A stretch of 64,000 nt of DNA. Source: an uncultured Desulfobulbus sp. (GTDB lineage: Bacteria > Desulfobacterota > Desulfobulbia > Desulfobulbales > Desulfobulbaceae). The notes beneath the pieces are model-generated. The model was not told the DNA's origin, searched no databases, and saw only the letters and a program-made list of their open reading frames with translations. Numbering within the stretch: position 1 is the stretch's first letter; each line of letters opens with the position of its first letter. Below are positions 35,545 through 44,132 of this stretch, in pieces. The stretch spans positions 4,458,601 to 4,522,600 of the forward strand of contig NZ_OY762276.1 of the NCBI RefSeq assembly GCF_963665445.1, read 5' to 3'. The position numbers and the translations under genes were made by a program.

Positions 35545-37188
35545 ATGACTGCCTATAGCATCGGCATCGATACGGGCGGCACCTATACCGATGCCGTCCT
35601 GATGGAAATTGAATCGGGCAAGGTTGTTGCCTGGCATAAAGAGAGAACCACCCACCATGATCTCAGCCTCGGCGTGGGCAAGGCCCTGGCCGGATTGCTG
35701 CGGCAGTCGGTGCAGGCCGATCAGGTGGTGCGGCTTTCGGTCTCCACCACCCTGGCCACCAATGCGGTGGTCGAGGGGCGCGGTGCCCGGGTCGGTCTGT
35801 TCGTCCTTGGCTATGTGCGCCATTTCAAATTGCCGGTGGTGGCCAATATCTTTATCCGCGGCGGACATGCCATCACCGGTGAAGAGGACCAGCCGCTTGA
35901 TCTCGAGACCCTGATCGACACCATTCCCGGACTGGCCAAAGAGGTGGACAGTTATGCGGTCTGCGGGGCCATGTCGATCAAGAATCCGACCCACGAGCTC
36001 GTGGCCAAGGAGGCCATCGCCCTGCTTGATGCCGATAAGCCGATCTTCTGCTCCCATATGGTTTCCGAACATCCGGGAATGTTGGAGCGCTCGGCCACGG
36101 CCTGCCTTCACGCCAAACTGCTGCCGCTGATGGTCGATTTTCTCGCCTCCATTCAGCGATCCATGGCGGGTGTGGGGCTGGAATGTCCGGTGACCATCAT
36201 CTGCGGTAACGGCAGGGGGGAATCTTTGGATAAAATCGTCGATCAGGCCGCGGTGACCATGGCCAGCGGTCCGGCCGCCACGGCCCGCTTCGGTGCCGGT
36301 GAGGACACGGGCACCGCCCTGGTGGTGGATGTCGGCGGGACCACCACCGATGTCTGCCTGATCAAGGACGGCAAGCCGCTGCTGAACAAAGAGGGGTGCG
36401 TGATCGGACAGTGGCGCACCCATGTCGAGGCCGTGGACATGTACACCGCCGGCGCCGGTGGCGACAGCCATCTCGTCTGCCTGGCCGATGGCCGACTGCA
36501 GCTGAAAAGCTCGCGGGTGCAGCCCCTTGCCATGACACCGCACCTGCCCGACCCGACAACCTGGCTGAAAACCGGCCTGGACGAGCAGCTGGTCGTACCG
36601 GTTGAAGGACTCGATGCGGAGATCGTCGCAGCCGATTCTATCCTCAGGTTCCTCGCTGCCAACGGCCCCAGTTCACCCAGTCGCATCGATCAACAAACCG
36701 GGATCGGCGGCATTATCCTGGAAAAACGGTTGGAACGGCTGATGTATCTGCAGCGGCTCGTCCTGGTGGGCTTTACCCCGACCGATGCCCTGCACGCTCT
36801 CGGGCGGCTGGATATCGGCGATAGATCGGTCAGCCTGGCCGCAGCCCGGTTGCTGGCCTCGGAGTTCGGTATGGAGGTGGAGGATTTCTGCCGACAGGCG
36901 GTCAAGGTGACCGAGGATGCGATCGAGACCATCCTCCTGACCTACCTCGGACGGGCGGTCTGGGAGGGGGACCAGAGCGTTCCTTTTTTGAACCGTCGCG
37001 ACAACGACCTGTTCGCGGTGCGGTTTCAACTCAAGCTCCCCCTGATCGGGATCGGTGCGGCGGCCCGCAGCTTTCTTCCCGCTGTGGCCGAGCGGTTGGG
37101 AACCACGGTCAGCTTCCCTGAGTACTGTGAAGTCGGCAACGCCCTCGGTGCGGCTCTGATCGGGCAGGAGAGCGGCATAGGGGGCTGA
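35545..37188 (+). CDS. Hydantoinase/oxoprolinase A-like protein
   Basis: 547 residues, ASKHA-type fold. SIGIDTGGTYTDAVLME is the first phosphate loop, VSTTLATNAVVEGRG and ALVVDVGGTTTDVCLIKDG the second, and AGAGGDSH follows. Members hydrolyse hydantoins or 5-oxoproline with ATP, usually with a partner B subunit. No B gene is next to it, and it is shorter than typical HyuA (about 650-700), so the substrate and even the activity are uncertain. Confidence 0.8.
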   Translation: MTAYSIGIDTGGTYTDAVLMEIESGKVVAWHKERTTHHDLSLGVGKALAGLLRQSVQADQVVRLSVSTTLATNAVVEGRGARVGLFVLGYVRHFKLPVVANIFIRGGHAITGEEDQPLDLETLIDTIPGLAKEVDSYAVCGAMSIKNPTHELVAKEAIALLDADKPIFCSHMVSEHPGMLERSATACLHAKLLPLMVDFLASIQRSMAGVGLECPVTIICGNGRGESLDKIVDQAAVTMASGPAATARFGAGEDTGTALVVDVGGTTTDVCLIKDGKPLLNKEGCVIGQWRTHVEAVDMYTAGAGGDSHLVCLADGRLQLKSSRVQPLAMTPHLPDPTTWLKTGLDEQLVVPVEGLDAEIVAADSILRFLAANGPSSPSRIDQQTGIGGIILEKRLERLMYLQRLVLVGFTPTDALHALGRLDIGDRSVSLAAARLLASEFGMEVEDFCRQAVKVTEDAIETILLTYLGRAVWEGDQSVPFLNRRDNDLFAVRFQLKLPLIGIGAAARSFLPAVAERLGTTVSFPEYCEVGNALGAALIGQESGIGG

Positions 37189-37199
37189 AGAATTCTCGC

Positions 37200-37229
37200 T
37201 ACCGGCGCCGCATCTTCCGGCGCCGGTCA
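37200..37229. repeat. GC-rich inverted repeat after hydantoinase-like gene
   Basis: ACCGGCGCC and GGCGCCGGT form a 9-base stem with an about 9-base loop shortly after the stop at 37188. No T-run follows. It may still stabilise or weakly terminate the transcript. Confidence 0.4.
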
Positions 37230-37341
37230 GCTCAGACTGACACAGTCCCCGGGGGGAAAGGATCGCCATTTCGCCGGTCGCAGACCTTTTTCCCTGTTTT
37301 TCCGGTTTCTCCTTTACATTGCAGGTGCATTGGTTATTCTT

Positions 37342-37358
37342 TTGAGAAACGGTCTCAA
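37342..37358. promoter_or_regulatory. Inverted repeat upstream of ccdA
   Basis: TTGAGA AACGG TCTCAA, a perfect 6-base dyad about 92 bases before the ccdA start. Geometry suits a dimeric regulator; I do not assign it to a named one. Confidence 0.3.
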
Positions 37359-37449
37359 TAACTGCCCGGTTGTCTCATTTTTCAGCCATATTTCTGTGCT
37401 CTTGCCACAGGAAGCCCACGGAGAATCCGGGCCTAGGGAGAGTGTAACC

Positions 37450-38148
37450 ATGGAATTCCTGCTCAGCCAGTTTGATACCTACCTGCAATCCTCGCTGATT
37501 GCCTCGGTGGTGATCGCCTTTCTCGGCGGTGTGCTGGCAAGTCTCACCCCCTGTGTCTATCCGATGATTCCCATCACCGCCGGTGTGATCGGGCACGCGA
37601 ATATCGGTGGTTCAAGGTGGCGCGGTTTCGGCCTTTCCATGACCTATGTCGTCGGCATGGCCCTGACCTACGCCGCCCTCGGCGTGTTTGCCTCTGCCAC
37701 CGGCAGATTTTTCGGCACGATCAACTCAAGCCCCTGGACCTATCTCGTGGTGGGCAACGTCATTCTCCTGTTCGGGCTCGGCATGCTGGACGTGATCCAG
37801 ATACCCTCCTATGCCGGTCGTCTCGGGGCGCAACGTTTGGGCTTGGGCGGCATTTTTCTCGCCGGCATCTCTTCCGCCCTGGTCGCCGGCCCCTGCACAA
37901 CGCCGGTGTTGGGCACCTTGCTCGCCTACACCGCCTCAACCCGCAGCCTGGCCGCCGGAGGCATGCTGCTGTTTGCCTTCTCCCTCGGCATGGGGGCGTT
38001 GCTGTTGGCCGTGGGGACCTTTTCCAGCTTTCTCGCCTCCATTCCCCGCTCCGGACTCTGGATGGTGCATATCAAAAGAGGGATGGGTTTCCTCATGCTG
38101 GGGCTGGCCGAGTACTTTTTCATCAAGGCCGGCATGCTTTTCTTCTAA
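37450..38148 (+). CDS. ccdA: CcdA/DsbD-type thiol-disulfide membrane protein
   Basis: 232 residues with six predicted helices. Two cysteines are placed as in the family: LASLTPCVYPMIPIT (TM1) and VAGPCTTPVLGTLLAY (TM4). It moves reducing equivalents across the inner membrane for periplasmic thioredoxin-like proteins. The ATG at 37450 follows GGGAGAGTGTAACC and matches the family N-terminus. A tlpA-like gene 52 bases downstream is the likely partner. Confidence 0.88.
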   Translation: MEFLLSQFDTYLQSSLIASVVIAFLGGVLASLTPCVYPMIPITAGVIGHANIGGSRWRGFGLSMTYVVGMALTYAALGVFASATGRFFGTINSSPWTYLVVGNVILLFGLGMLDVIQIPSYAGRLGAQRLGLGGIFLAGISSALVAGPCTTPVLGTLLAYTASTRSLAAGGMLLFAFSLGMGALLLAVGTFSSFLASIPRSGLWMVHIKRGMGFLMLGLAEYFFIKAGMLFF

Positions 38149-38200
38149 CCCGCTTTCTTTATCTTTGCCACGGATGTCAACCCTTACAACGAGAACAGGT

Positions 38201-38695
38201 ATGAAACACGCTGTATTCAAGACCCTGCTGATTCTTTGTCTTCTTCTCCTGCCTGTGACCCTGTATGCGGTGCAGGAAGGACAGCAGTTGATTCCATTCA
38301 AGGGCACGGATCTTGACGGTCATGCGATCGATCTTTCCCAGAGTATCGGCAGTAAACCGGTGGTCCTCGTTTTTTGGGCATCCTGGTGTCCGAGTTGCCG
38401 TTCTGAGGTGCCGAAGATCAACCAGCTTGCCGAAAAATATCAAAGCCGCGGAATGGAATTTGTGGCGGTAAATGTGGGCTACAACGATTCGGTGGAGCGT
38501 GCTCAGGCCTTTGCGCGCAAGACACAGATGCACTACCCGGCCTATTTCGATGGATCCGGCAAGGTGACGGAGGCGTACCAGCTCATTGGTGTGCCGACCA
38601 TCATTGTTGCGGACAAGCACGGTGTGATCCGTTTTCGCAACTACATGGCACCGGATATCAGCGAGGAGACCTTTTCCCGTTTGACGGCGAACTGA
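38201..38695 (+). CDS. TlpA-like periplasmic thiol-disulfide oxidoreductase
   Basis: 164 residues: signal peptide (FKTLLILCLLLLPVTLYA), then a thioredoxin fold with redox motif FWASWCPSCRSEVPK and the cis-proline loop IGVPTIIVADKHG. Works in the periplasm, probably reduced by the CcdA-like protein encoded just upstream, for example in cytochrome c maturation. ATG 38201 gives the signal peptide its natural start. Confidence 0.9.
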   Translation: MKHAVFKTLLILCLLLLPVTLYAVQEGQQLIPFKGTDLDGHAIDLSQSIGSKPVVLVFWASWCPSCRSEVPKINQLAEKYQSRGMEFVAVNVGYNDSVERAQAFARKTQMHYPAYFDGSGKVTEAYQLIGVPTIIVADKHGVIRFRNYMAPDISEETFSRLTAN

Positions 38696-38696
38696 A

Positions 38697-38745
38697 ACAG
38701 GCGCAGGGGCGGAGCCCCGCTGAGCCGGGGAGGCTTGTCGCCTGT
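38697..38745. repeat. Structured inverted repeat between convergent genes
   Basis: Outer arms ACAGGCG (38697-38703) and CGCCTGT (38739-38745) enclose smaller GC-rich dyads such as GGGGCGGAGCCCC. It sits just after the tlpA-like stop and before the convergent thioesterase stop. May act as transcript end for either gene or be a REP-like unit. Confidence 0.4.
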
Positions 38746-38760
38746 CGTAAAGGGTGGGCT

Positions 38761-39186
38761 TTAGGGTTCCTCATCCGGGGAAACGATGGGGTAGGCCACC
38801 TCCACCTCGGGGGGGATGGTCACCGGGCGCCCTTTGTTGAGATCGCAGAAGATAAACAGTGTCTCCGCGCTGGCGAGCACCACTCCGTCTGCCGGACGAA
38901 TGAATTTGTATTTTCGCAGCGAGCGAATTTTTTGAAAATTTGCGACCCAGGTGTGCACTTCTATGAGATCGCCCGCATAGGCTGAGTGATAATACTCGAT
39001 GCTGTGCGAGCGTATGATCCAGGTTTTGCCCAGGGTGAGAAAACGTTCGGTCGGCCAGCCCAGCGATGCCGAATGGGCCATGGCTGCGTCCTGCATCCAT
39101 TGAACGTACTGGACATTGTTGACATGGCCATTGATGTCGATGGCCGACTGCGGAACCACCAGGGTTGTTGTCCCAAATTTGTTCAT
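38761..39186 (-). CDS. Acyl-CoA thioesterase, YbgC/4HBT family
   Basis: 141 residues, hot-dog fold. DINGHVNNVQYVQWMQDAAM carries the conserved D/H-N-N-x-Y-x-x-W pattern of the 4-hydroxybenzoyl-CoA thioesterase group. Substrate unknown. The ATG at 39186 overlaps the tolC stop (ATGA), so it is coupled to that gene. Confidence 0.87.
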   Translation of the reverse strand: MNKFGTTTLVVPQSAIDINGHVNNVQYVQWMQDAAMAHSASLGWPTERFLTLGKTWIIRSHSIEYYHSAYAGDLIEVHTWVANFQKIRSLRKYKFIRPADGVVLASAETLFIFCDLNKGRPVTIPPEVEVAYPIVSPDEEP

Positions 39187-40577
39187 TGTTTTTTGGGACG
39201 ATTCAAGTCCGCCAGGTTGCGTCCGGTGGCCGCCAACAGGCGTTGCTTCTGCACCTGGTAGGAAACCAGCGCCTGGGCAAAACGTCCGTAGGTGGTGGTC
39301 AGATCGCGCTGGGCCTCGTTGAGTCGAACCAGCGAGGATTCTCCGGCTTCATATTCGTTTTTTGCCAGATCCCGGTTTTCCTGGACAAGTTTGACGGTTT
39401 CCCGCTGCAGGCGGACCTGATCTTCCGCTGCAGCAAGCAGGGCCAGGTTCTGCCGGATCTCTGCGGCCACGGAGTTGCGTAAACTGGCCAGGGTATAGAC
39501 CGCTTCCCGTTTCGCCTGCTCGCTTTCAATCATCCGCGCCTTGTCGGCCCCGCCGGCATAGAGATTCCAACTCATGTTGACGCCCAGGGTATGGCCGAAA
39601 TAATCCTCACCCAGTCCTGGATCTCCCTCCCGTGCCCCATCAAGCGAACCGGCCACCTGGACCTTTGGATAGAAGGGTGCCTTGGCCATCCCCTTGGCGG
39701 CATCGGCCTGCTTCACTGTCATTTCCAGCTGACGTATATCCGGGCGAGCCGCCAGGGCTTCCTTGATGAGGGTGTCCACGTTTTCCTTGGAAGGCGTTAT
39801 GGGATATGTGCGGTCAAGTGGCTGCAGCTGGAGATGGGAGGGCAGGGTGGCGTCGTCAAGCCCCATCAGGGCAGCCAGACCGTAACCAACAGCCTCGAAT
39901 TCCCGCTGGGCCATGATAAGTGAGGTTTTCGCGGAGTTGACCTGGACCTTGATGTTGAGAACATCGCCCCAGGGGCCCGCACCGACATCGTAGCGGTTCT
40001 GCGCATCCTCGAGCTGACGGAGGTAGAAGGTCTTGTCAGCCTGGGCGATATCTATTTTGGTCCGCGCCAGTTGGGCATTGAGAAAGGCCTCGGCCACGGA
40101 GTTGACCAGCAGACGCTGGCTGTCGGTCAGGGCAGCGGCGTTGGACTGTTCATCAAAGACCGCCCGCTGCTCATTGAAGGTGCGGTAAAAACCGTCGAAC
40201 AGGACCCAGGTGGCCTGGAGTCCGGCGCTATAGTTTTCCTGGTTTTGGTCGACAGTAGCGCCCCACAGGTTCGCAATCTGTTGATTGTAGTTGTGCTGAT
40301 AATCGGAAAGGCGCTGTCGTGCAGCCCCCGCACCGAGATCCAGGCTCGGCCACCAGCTGGCCGCAGCCTGGCGCACCCTGGCCCTGGCCTGTTCGATCCG
40401 AGCCTGAGCTGCGGCCATATTCGGATTGGCGCTGAGCGCCATCTCCTGGGCGGTTTTCAGGTCAAGCACCTTGATCTGGGTGAGATTCGCAGCCGGATGG
40501 TTGGCTGAGGCCGCGTAGCTGTTGCCGCCTTGCAGGCCAAGAAGGATAAAGAGAAGGGCTACAATGATCCGCTGCAT
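39183..40577 (-). CDS. TolC-family outer-membrane efflux protein
   Basis: 464 residues: signal peptide (IIVALLFILLGLQGGNSYA) and two OEP repeats of helices and beta strands (ANPNMAAAQARIEQARARVRQ; ARPDIRQLEMTVKQADAAKG). Forms a trimeric outer-membrane channel for efflux or type I secretion. The ATG at 40577 with GGAGA upstream is chosen. No membrane-fusion or inner-membrane pump gene lies next to it in this window. Confidence 0.9.
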   Translation of the reverse strand: MQRIIVALLFILLGLQGGNSYAASANHPAANLTQIKVLDLKTAQEMALSANPNMAAAQARIEQARARVRQAAASWWPSLDLGAGAARQRLSDYQHNYNQQIANLWGATVDQNQENYSAGLQATWVLFDGFYRTFNEQRAVFDEQSNAAALTDSQRLLVNSVAEAFLNAQLARTKIDIAQADKTFYLRQLEDAQNRYDVGAGPWGDVLNIKVQVNSAKTSLIMAQREFEAVGYGLAALMGLDDATLPSHLQLQPLDRTYPITPSKENVDTLIKEALAARPDIRQLEMTVKQADAAKGMAKAPFYPKVQVAGSLDGAREGDPGLGEDYFGHTLGVNMSWNLYAGGADKARMIESEQAKREAVYTLASLRNSVAAEIRQNLALLAAAEDQVRLQRETVKLVQENRDLAKNEYEAGESSLVRLNEAQRDLTTTYGRFAQALVSYQVQKQRLLAATGRNLADLNRPKKQ

Positions 40578-40899
40578 ACTGTTCTCCGCTGCTTGCATTC
40601 GGGGGGCTGAAACTTTTGGGCCAGATTGTTCTCGTGACGGCAGCCTCGACCTCTTGCCGTTTTCGGGAAAAGCCTCGAGAGCGATGTTTCGCACATGCCC
40701 AGACACATTCTTCTTCCAAACCTTGGCGTATCCATGCTGGCCGAGCCATTGGATATACACAATGATCCTGATGAATGTACGCCAGTTGCGGCACACTATA
40801 AACCACTCCGGAGGCAGAAACACAAAAAAAGAACAGTTGCTTAGAATTCTGTCTTCAGAGGGGGGCGAGAAACGGCCGGGAAGAATGCGCCTTGTGGAG
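40578..40899. other. Intergenic region upstream of tolC-like gene
   Basis: About 320 bases between the tolC-like start and the terminator of the cyd operon. No gene is supported. It should hold the tolC promoter, but I could not single out a convincing one. Confidence 0.5.
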
Positions 40900-40935
40900 A
40901 AAAAAGAAAGGGAGGCCGGATGTGGATCCGCCTCC
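40900..40935 (-). terminator. Rho-independent terminator of cyd operon
   Basis: Minus strand stem GGAGGCGGAT with ATCCGGCCTCC (one bulged G, 4-base loop) followed by CTTTCTTTTTT. It lies about 65 bases after the cydX-like stop. Confidence 0.8.
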
Positions 40936-41000
40936 CCATGGGCCCAACAGGGTGTGGCGGCCAGCAAAAGGATTGCAGGGCACCACCGGTTCGTTTCGAT

Positions 41001-41093
41001 TTAATAGATGTCCAGTTTTTTCAGCAGGGCAACAGCGGCGAAAAAGGAGACGGCCAGTGTCGCTACCCAGGCAATGGAGAGAAAAATCGTCAT
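41001..41093 (-). CDS. cydX: CydX-like small subunit of cytochrome bd oxidase
   Basis: A 30-residue protein, MTIFLSIAWVATLAVSFFAA then VALLKKLDIY. It is one hydrophobic helix with short polar ends, the layout of CydX/CydS subunits that stabilise the haem site of cytochrome bd. It is 74 bases after cydB, in the same direction, with GAGGTG six bases before the ATG, and a terminator follows. Sequence match to E. coli CydX is weak, as is usual for these peptides, so the name rests on size, topology and position. Confidence 0.75.
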   Translation of the reverse strand: MTIFLSIAWVATLAVSFFAAVALLKKLDIY

Positions 41094-41122
41094 AGTAAGC
41101 ACCTCATTCTTGCATCAGTGGA

Positions 41123-41151
41123 CCCTGGAAAGCGTGGTCAGCCTTCCAGGG
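41123..41151 (-). repeat. Stem-loop between cydB and cydX
   Basis: CCCTGGAA (41123-41130) and TTCCAGGG (41144-41151) form a perfect 8-base stem with a 13-base loop. No T-run, so it probably does not terminate; it may adjust cydX expression relative to cydAB. Confidence 0.5.
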
Positions 41152-41167
41152 CGGGAAGGACAGATTG

Positions 41168-42319
41168 TTAATAGGCGGCGCGATCACCGGTATCCTCGAT
41201 CTTGATCTTGGTGCGGTTCATCGACCACCACACATAGGCGATGTAGGCCAGCACAAGAGGGATGCCCAGGGCAACATAGGTCATCACCTTGAGGGTGTAG
41301 GGGCTTGACGAGGCGTTGTAGATGGTCAGACTCGACTGCAGATCCGCCTTGGACGGGTAGAAGGCCGTGTTGTTGTACGCCGGCAGGAGCAGTACACAAA
41401 GCCCGACCAGAACCGTTCCCAGTCCACCAAACCAGATACCTGTGGTGGAATCGGTCTTGACGGTTTTCCAGGCACCGAAGATCACCAGAGCCAGTCCTGC
41501 AAGCAACAGGAGCAGCAACCAGGGATTGGCCAGCAGGTTGAACAGATACTTGAAGCTGACCACGCCGATGGTGCCCTGCTCGTCGATGATGCCGTAGCCG
41601 CGCATGAACAGCAGGGAGCCGACGATGATGAGACAAAACGGCAGGGAGAGGATCAGGTTCTGCCAGCAGGCCTTGCGCAGGCGGGGACCAAGCTCTGGGG
41701 CTTCGCCCAACTCGATGTTGTTGATCAGGTACATGGCGCCGAGGGTGCGGGCATTGAACACCAGGAACAGTCCCATGGCGATGTTGAAGATCGAGGAGAG
41801 CGAGGGGCTCAGTGCCGCCTCCAACCCGCGTAGGGGATGGGTCCAGGTGACGAAGTTGTTGGAGTCGAGCTGAAAGTTGGAACCGGTGAAAAAGGTGCCG
41901 ACCGCCGCGCCGATAAGGAGGATGCCGACCACACCGTTGATGAAGAGAAATCCCTCATAGACCAGGCTGCCGAGAATGTTCCAGGGTTTACGCCGATACT
42001 CGTAGCTGACCGCCTGAACGATAAAGGTAAAGAGAATGGCGATCCACACCCAGTAGGCGCCGCCAAAGGAGGTGGAGTAGAACTTGGGAAAGGAGGCGAA
42101 CAGGGCGCCGCCGAAGAGGACCAGAGTGGTGAAGGTCAGCTCCCACTTGCGCCCCAGGGAGTTGATCACCAGATCTTTTTCGGTCTGGGTCTTGGCCACC
42201 TGCCACAGCAGGCTCTGGCCGCCCTGGACAAAGGTGAGAAAGAGAAACAGGGCCCCGACCACGGAACAGAGCAGCCACCAGAGGTGCTGCAGGGTTGAGT
42301 AATCCAGTTGTTCGATCAT
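41168..42319 (-). CDS. cydB: Cytochrome bd ubiquinol oxidase subunit II
   Basis: 383 residues, nine predicted membrane helices. LQHLWWLLCSVVGALFLFLTF at the N-terminus and WVWIAILFTFIVQAVSYEYR are typical of CydB. Structural partner of CydA in the quinol oxidase that reduces O2 to water with high affinity. One base separates cydA stop and cydB start. In an anaerobe-like genome it probably serves oxygen protection. Confidence 0.95.
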   Translation of the reverse strand: MIEQLDYSTLQHLWWLLCSVVGALFLFLTFVQGGQSLLWQVAKTQTEKDLVINSLGRKWELTFTTLVLFGGALFASFPKFYSTSFGGAYWVWIAILFTFIVQAVSYEYRRKPWNILGSLVYEGFLFINGVVGILLIGAAVGTFFTGSNFQLDSNNFVTWTHPLRGLEAALSPSLSSIFNIAMGLFLVFNARTLGAMYLINNIELGEAPELGPRLRKACWQNLILSLPFCLIIVGSLLFMRGYGIIDEQGTIGVVSFKYLFNLLANPWLLLLLLAGLALVIFGAWKTVKTDSTTGIWFGGLGTVLVGLCVLLLPAYNNTAFYPSKADLQSSLTIYNASSSPYTLKVMTYVALGIPLVLAYIAYVWWSMNRTKIKIEDTGDRAAY

Positions 42320-42320
42320 C

Positions 42321-43859
42321 TTAGTTTTCCTCCGGTCCGATGTTGATCTGTTTCACCATGATGCTGATTTCGGCAATGAGCAGCAGGGTAAAGAGGATCA
42401 GGAACATGAAAAAGGTGGTTTGTACCGTGCCGGTGGTCAGGTTGGTGCGGGCAATGGTGACCGGCAGCAGATCCTGGATCGCCCAGGGTTGGCGGCCAAC
42501 CTCGGCCACAACCCAGCCGGCCTGGGAGGCGATCATGCCGAGCAGGTAGGTAATGGTACCCAGGCCAAGGAGCCATTTCTTCTCTTCCAGTTTTCCCTTC
42601 ATCGTATAGTAGAGATACCCGAAGAAGATCAGCGGAAACAGGGTGCCGAGGGCGACCATCACGTGGAAGGCGTTGAAGGACAGGGCCACCGGCGGAACGG
42701 CCTCCTCCGGCTTGTTGAGATAGCCATATCCGAGGAACTCCTTGTTCTCGTTGAAGGTGGTCAGCTGGGTCTGGGCTGCTGCATCGTCGCCGTCTTTTTT
42801 TGCCTGTCTGTAGGCATCCAGGCTGGCGATGGCTTTCTTCCCCCGCTCCATTTTCTGCGCTGCACCCAGAATGTTGTGTTCGGCATTGCCGTACACCAGA
42901 TCTCTCATGCCTGGAACAAAGGAGCCAAAGGAGCGGTTGGCCATCAGCGAGAGGATACCGGGGATTTTTACGTGAAAACCGACAAAAGGTTCCTGGGTGT
43001 CGTAGACCTTTTTCTCCTGGTTGATGAGACCAAAGGCCACCAGGCCTGCACCGCTTTCGCCCTCGTAGAGACCTTCGAAGGCGGCCAGCTTCATCGGCTG
43101 CACCTGGGCGATTTCATAGGCGGATTCATCGCCGTTGAAGATGGTGAACACCGAGGCGACAAGACCGATCACTGCGGCCACGGCGATGGAACGCCTGGCC
43201 ATCAACACGTGCCGCTTGCGCAGCAGGTAGTAGGAGGAGATAGAGATGATGAACAGGGCGGCCATCAGCATGGAGGAACTGGTGGCATGGACGAATTTGT
43301 TGACCGCATAGGGAGAAAAGGCCACCTCGGCAAAGTTCTGCATCTCGAAACGGGCGGTCTCGGGATTGAATGCCTGGCCGACAGGATGCTGCATCCAGGC
43401 GTTGGCCACCAGGATCCAGACTGCGGAGAGGTTGGAGCCGACCGCGACCATCCAGGTGGAAAAGAGGTGGAATCCCTTGGAGACCCTGTTCCAGCCGAAA
43501 AACATGACCGCAAAGAAGGTGGCCTCTATGAAGAAGGCGAAGATGCCTTCAATCGCCAGGGGGGCACCGAAAATATCGCCGACCATCCAGGAGTAGTTGG
43601 ACCAGTTGGTGCCGAACTCGAATTCCATGATGATGCCGGTGGCGACGCCGATGGCAAAGTTGATGCCAAAGAGTTTCATCCAGAATTTGGTCAGGCGTTT
43701 CCACTCTTCACTGCCGGTCTTGACGTAAATGGAGTGATAAAAGGCGATGATCCAGGTTATGCCCAGGGTCAGGGGCACAAAGAGCCAGTGGTACATCGCG
43801 GTGAGGGCAAACTGGGCGCGTGCCCAGTTGACCATGCCGAGGTCCAGGTTTTCAATCAT
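42321..43859 (-). CDS. cydA: Cytochrome bd ubiquinol oxidase subunit I
   Basis: 512 residues. The haem b595 ligand region ARAQFALTAMYHWLFVPLTLG (histidine about residue 24), GFHLFSTWMVAVGSNLSAVWI, and the signature AEVGRQPWAIQDLLP. The quinol-binding Q loop (about 250-330) is of the short type. AAAGGAGAGTAACT precedes the ATG. Confidence 0.96.
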   Translation of the reverse strand: MIENLDLGMVNWARAQFALTAMYHWLFVPLTLGITWIIAFYHSIYVKTGSEEWKRLTKFWMKLFGINFAIGVATGIIMEFEFGTNWSNYSWMVGDIFGAPLAIEGIFAFFIEATFFAVMFFGWNRVSKGFHLFSTWMVAVGSNLSAVWILVANAWMQHPVGQAFNPETARFEMQNFAEVAFSPYAVNKFVHATSSSMLMAALFIISISSYYLLRKRHVLMARRSIAVAAVIGLVASVFTIFNGDESAYEIAQVQPMKLAAFEGLYEGESGAGLVAFGLINQEKKVYDTQEPFVGFHVKIPGILSLMANRSFGSFVPGMRDLVYGNAEHNILGAAQKMERGKKAIASLDAYRQAKKDGDDAAAQTQLTTFNENKEFLGYGYLNKPEEAVPPVALSFNAFHVMVALGTLFPLIFFGYLYYTMKGKLEEKKWLLGLGTITYLLGMIASQAGWVVAEVGRQPWAIQDLLPVTIARTNLTTGTVQTTFFMFLILFTLLLIAEISIMVKQINIGPEEN

Positions 43860-43871
43860 AGTTACTCTCCT

Positions 43872-44132
43872 TTAACGGGGGGTTGGTATATAACCTTGGG
43901 CTGGCTGTGTCAGTTGCTCCATGACATAGTCGGCCCGTTGCGAATCGGTTGGAAATGCAGTTGCGAGGAAATCGGGAAAGAAAAAATATTTTACAACCGC
44001 AAAGAGAATAAATACCTTGATTCCAATAATTTTCCACAGGGTTCGGCCCACGGTCATCTGCCTGAATCCATCTCGGTAGAAATGGAGAATGCGCAGGGGC
44101 ACGTTGTGTTGTGTGTACTGGTTGCCGTTCAT
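43872..44132 (-). CDS. DUF4492 protein of the cyd operon
   Basis: 86 residues with one central membrane segment (about 33-53: WKIIGIKVFILFAVVKYFFF) and the basic N-terminal motif FYRDGFRQMTVGRTLW typical of DUF4492. Genes of this family are commonly found just ahead of cydA in Bacteroidetes, epsilon- and delta-proteobacteria; their role is not established, assembly or stabilisation of cytochrome bd being plausible. ATGA overlap with the Rrf2 gene; 12 bases to cydA. Confidence 0.85.
   Translation of the reverse strand: MNGNQYTQHNVPLRILHFYRDGFRQMTVGRTLWKIIGIKVFILFAVVKYFFFPDFLATAFPTDSQRADYVMEQLTQPAQGYIPTPR

Noticed and set aside
40578-40967. N-terminal extension of the TolC-family protein
   Set aside because: The frame stays open upstream, but the signal peptide and ribosome binding site support ATG 40577; the extension has no protein-like features.
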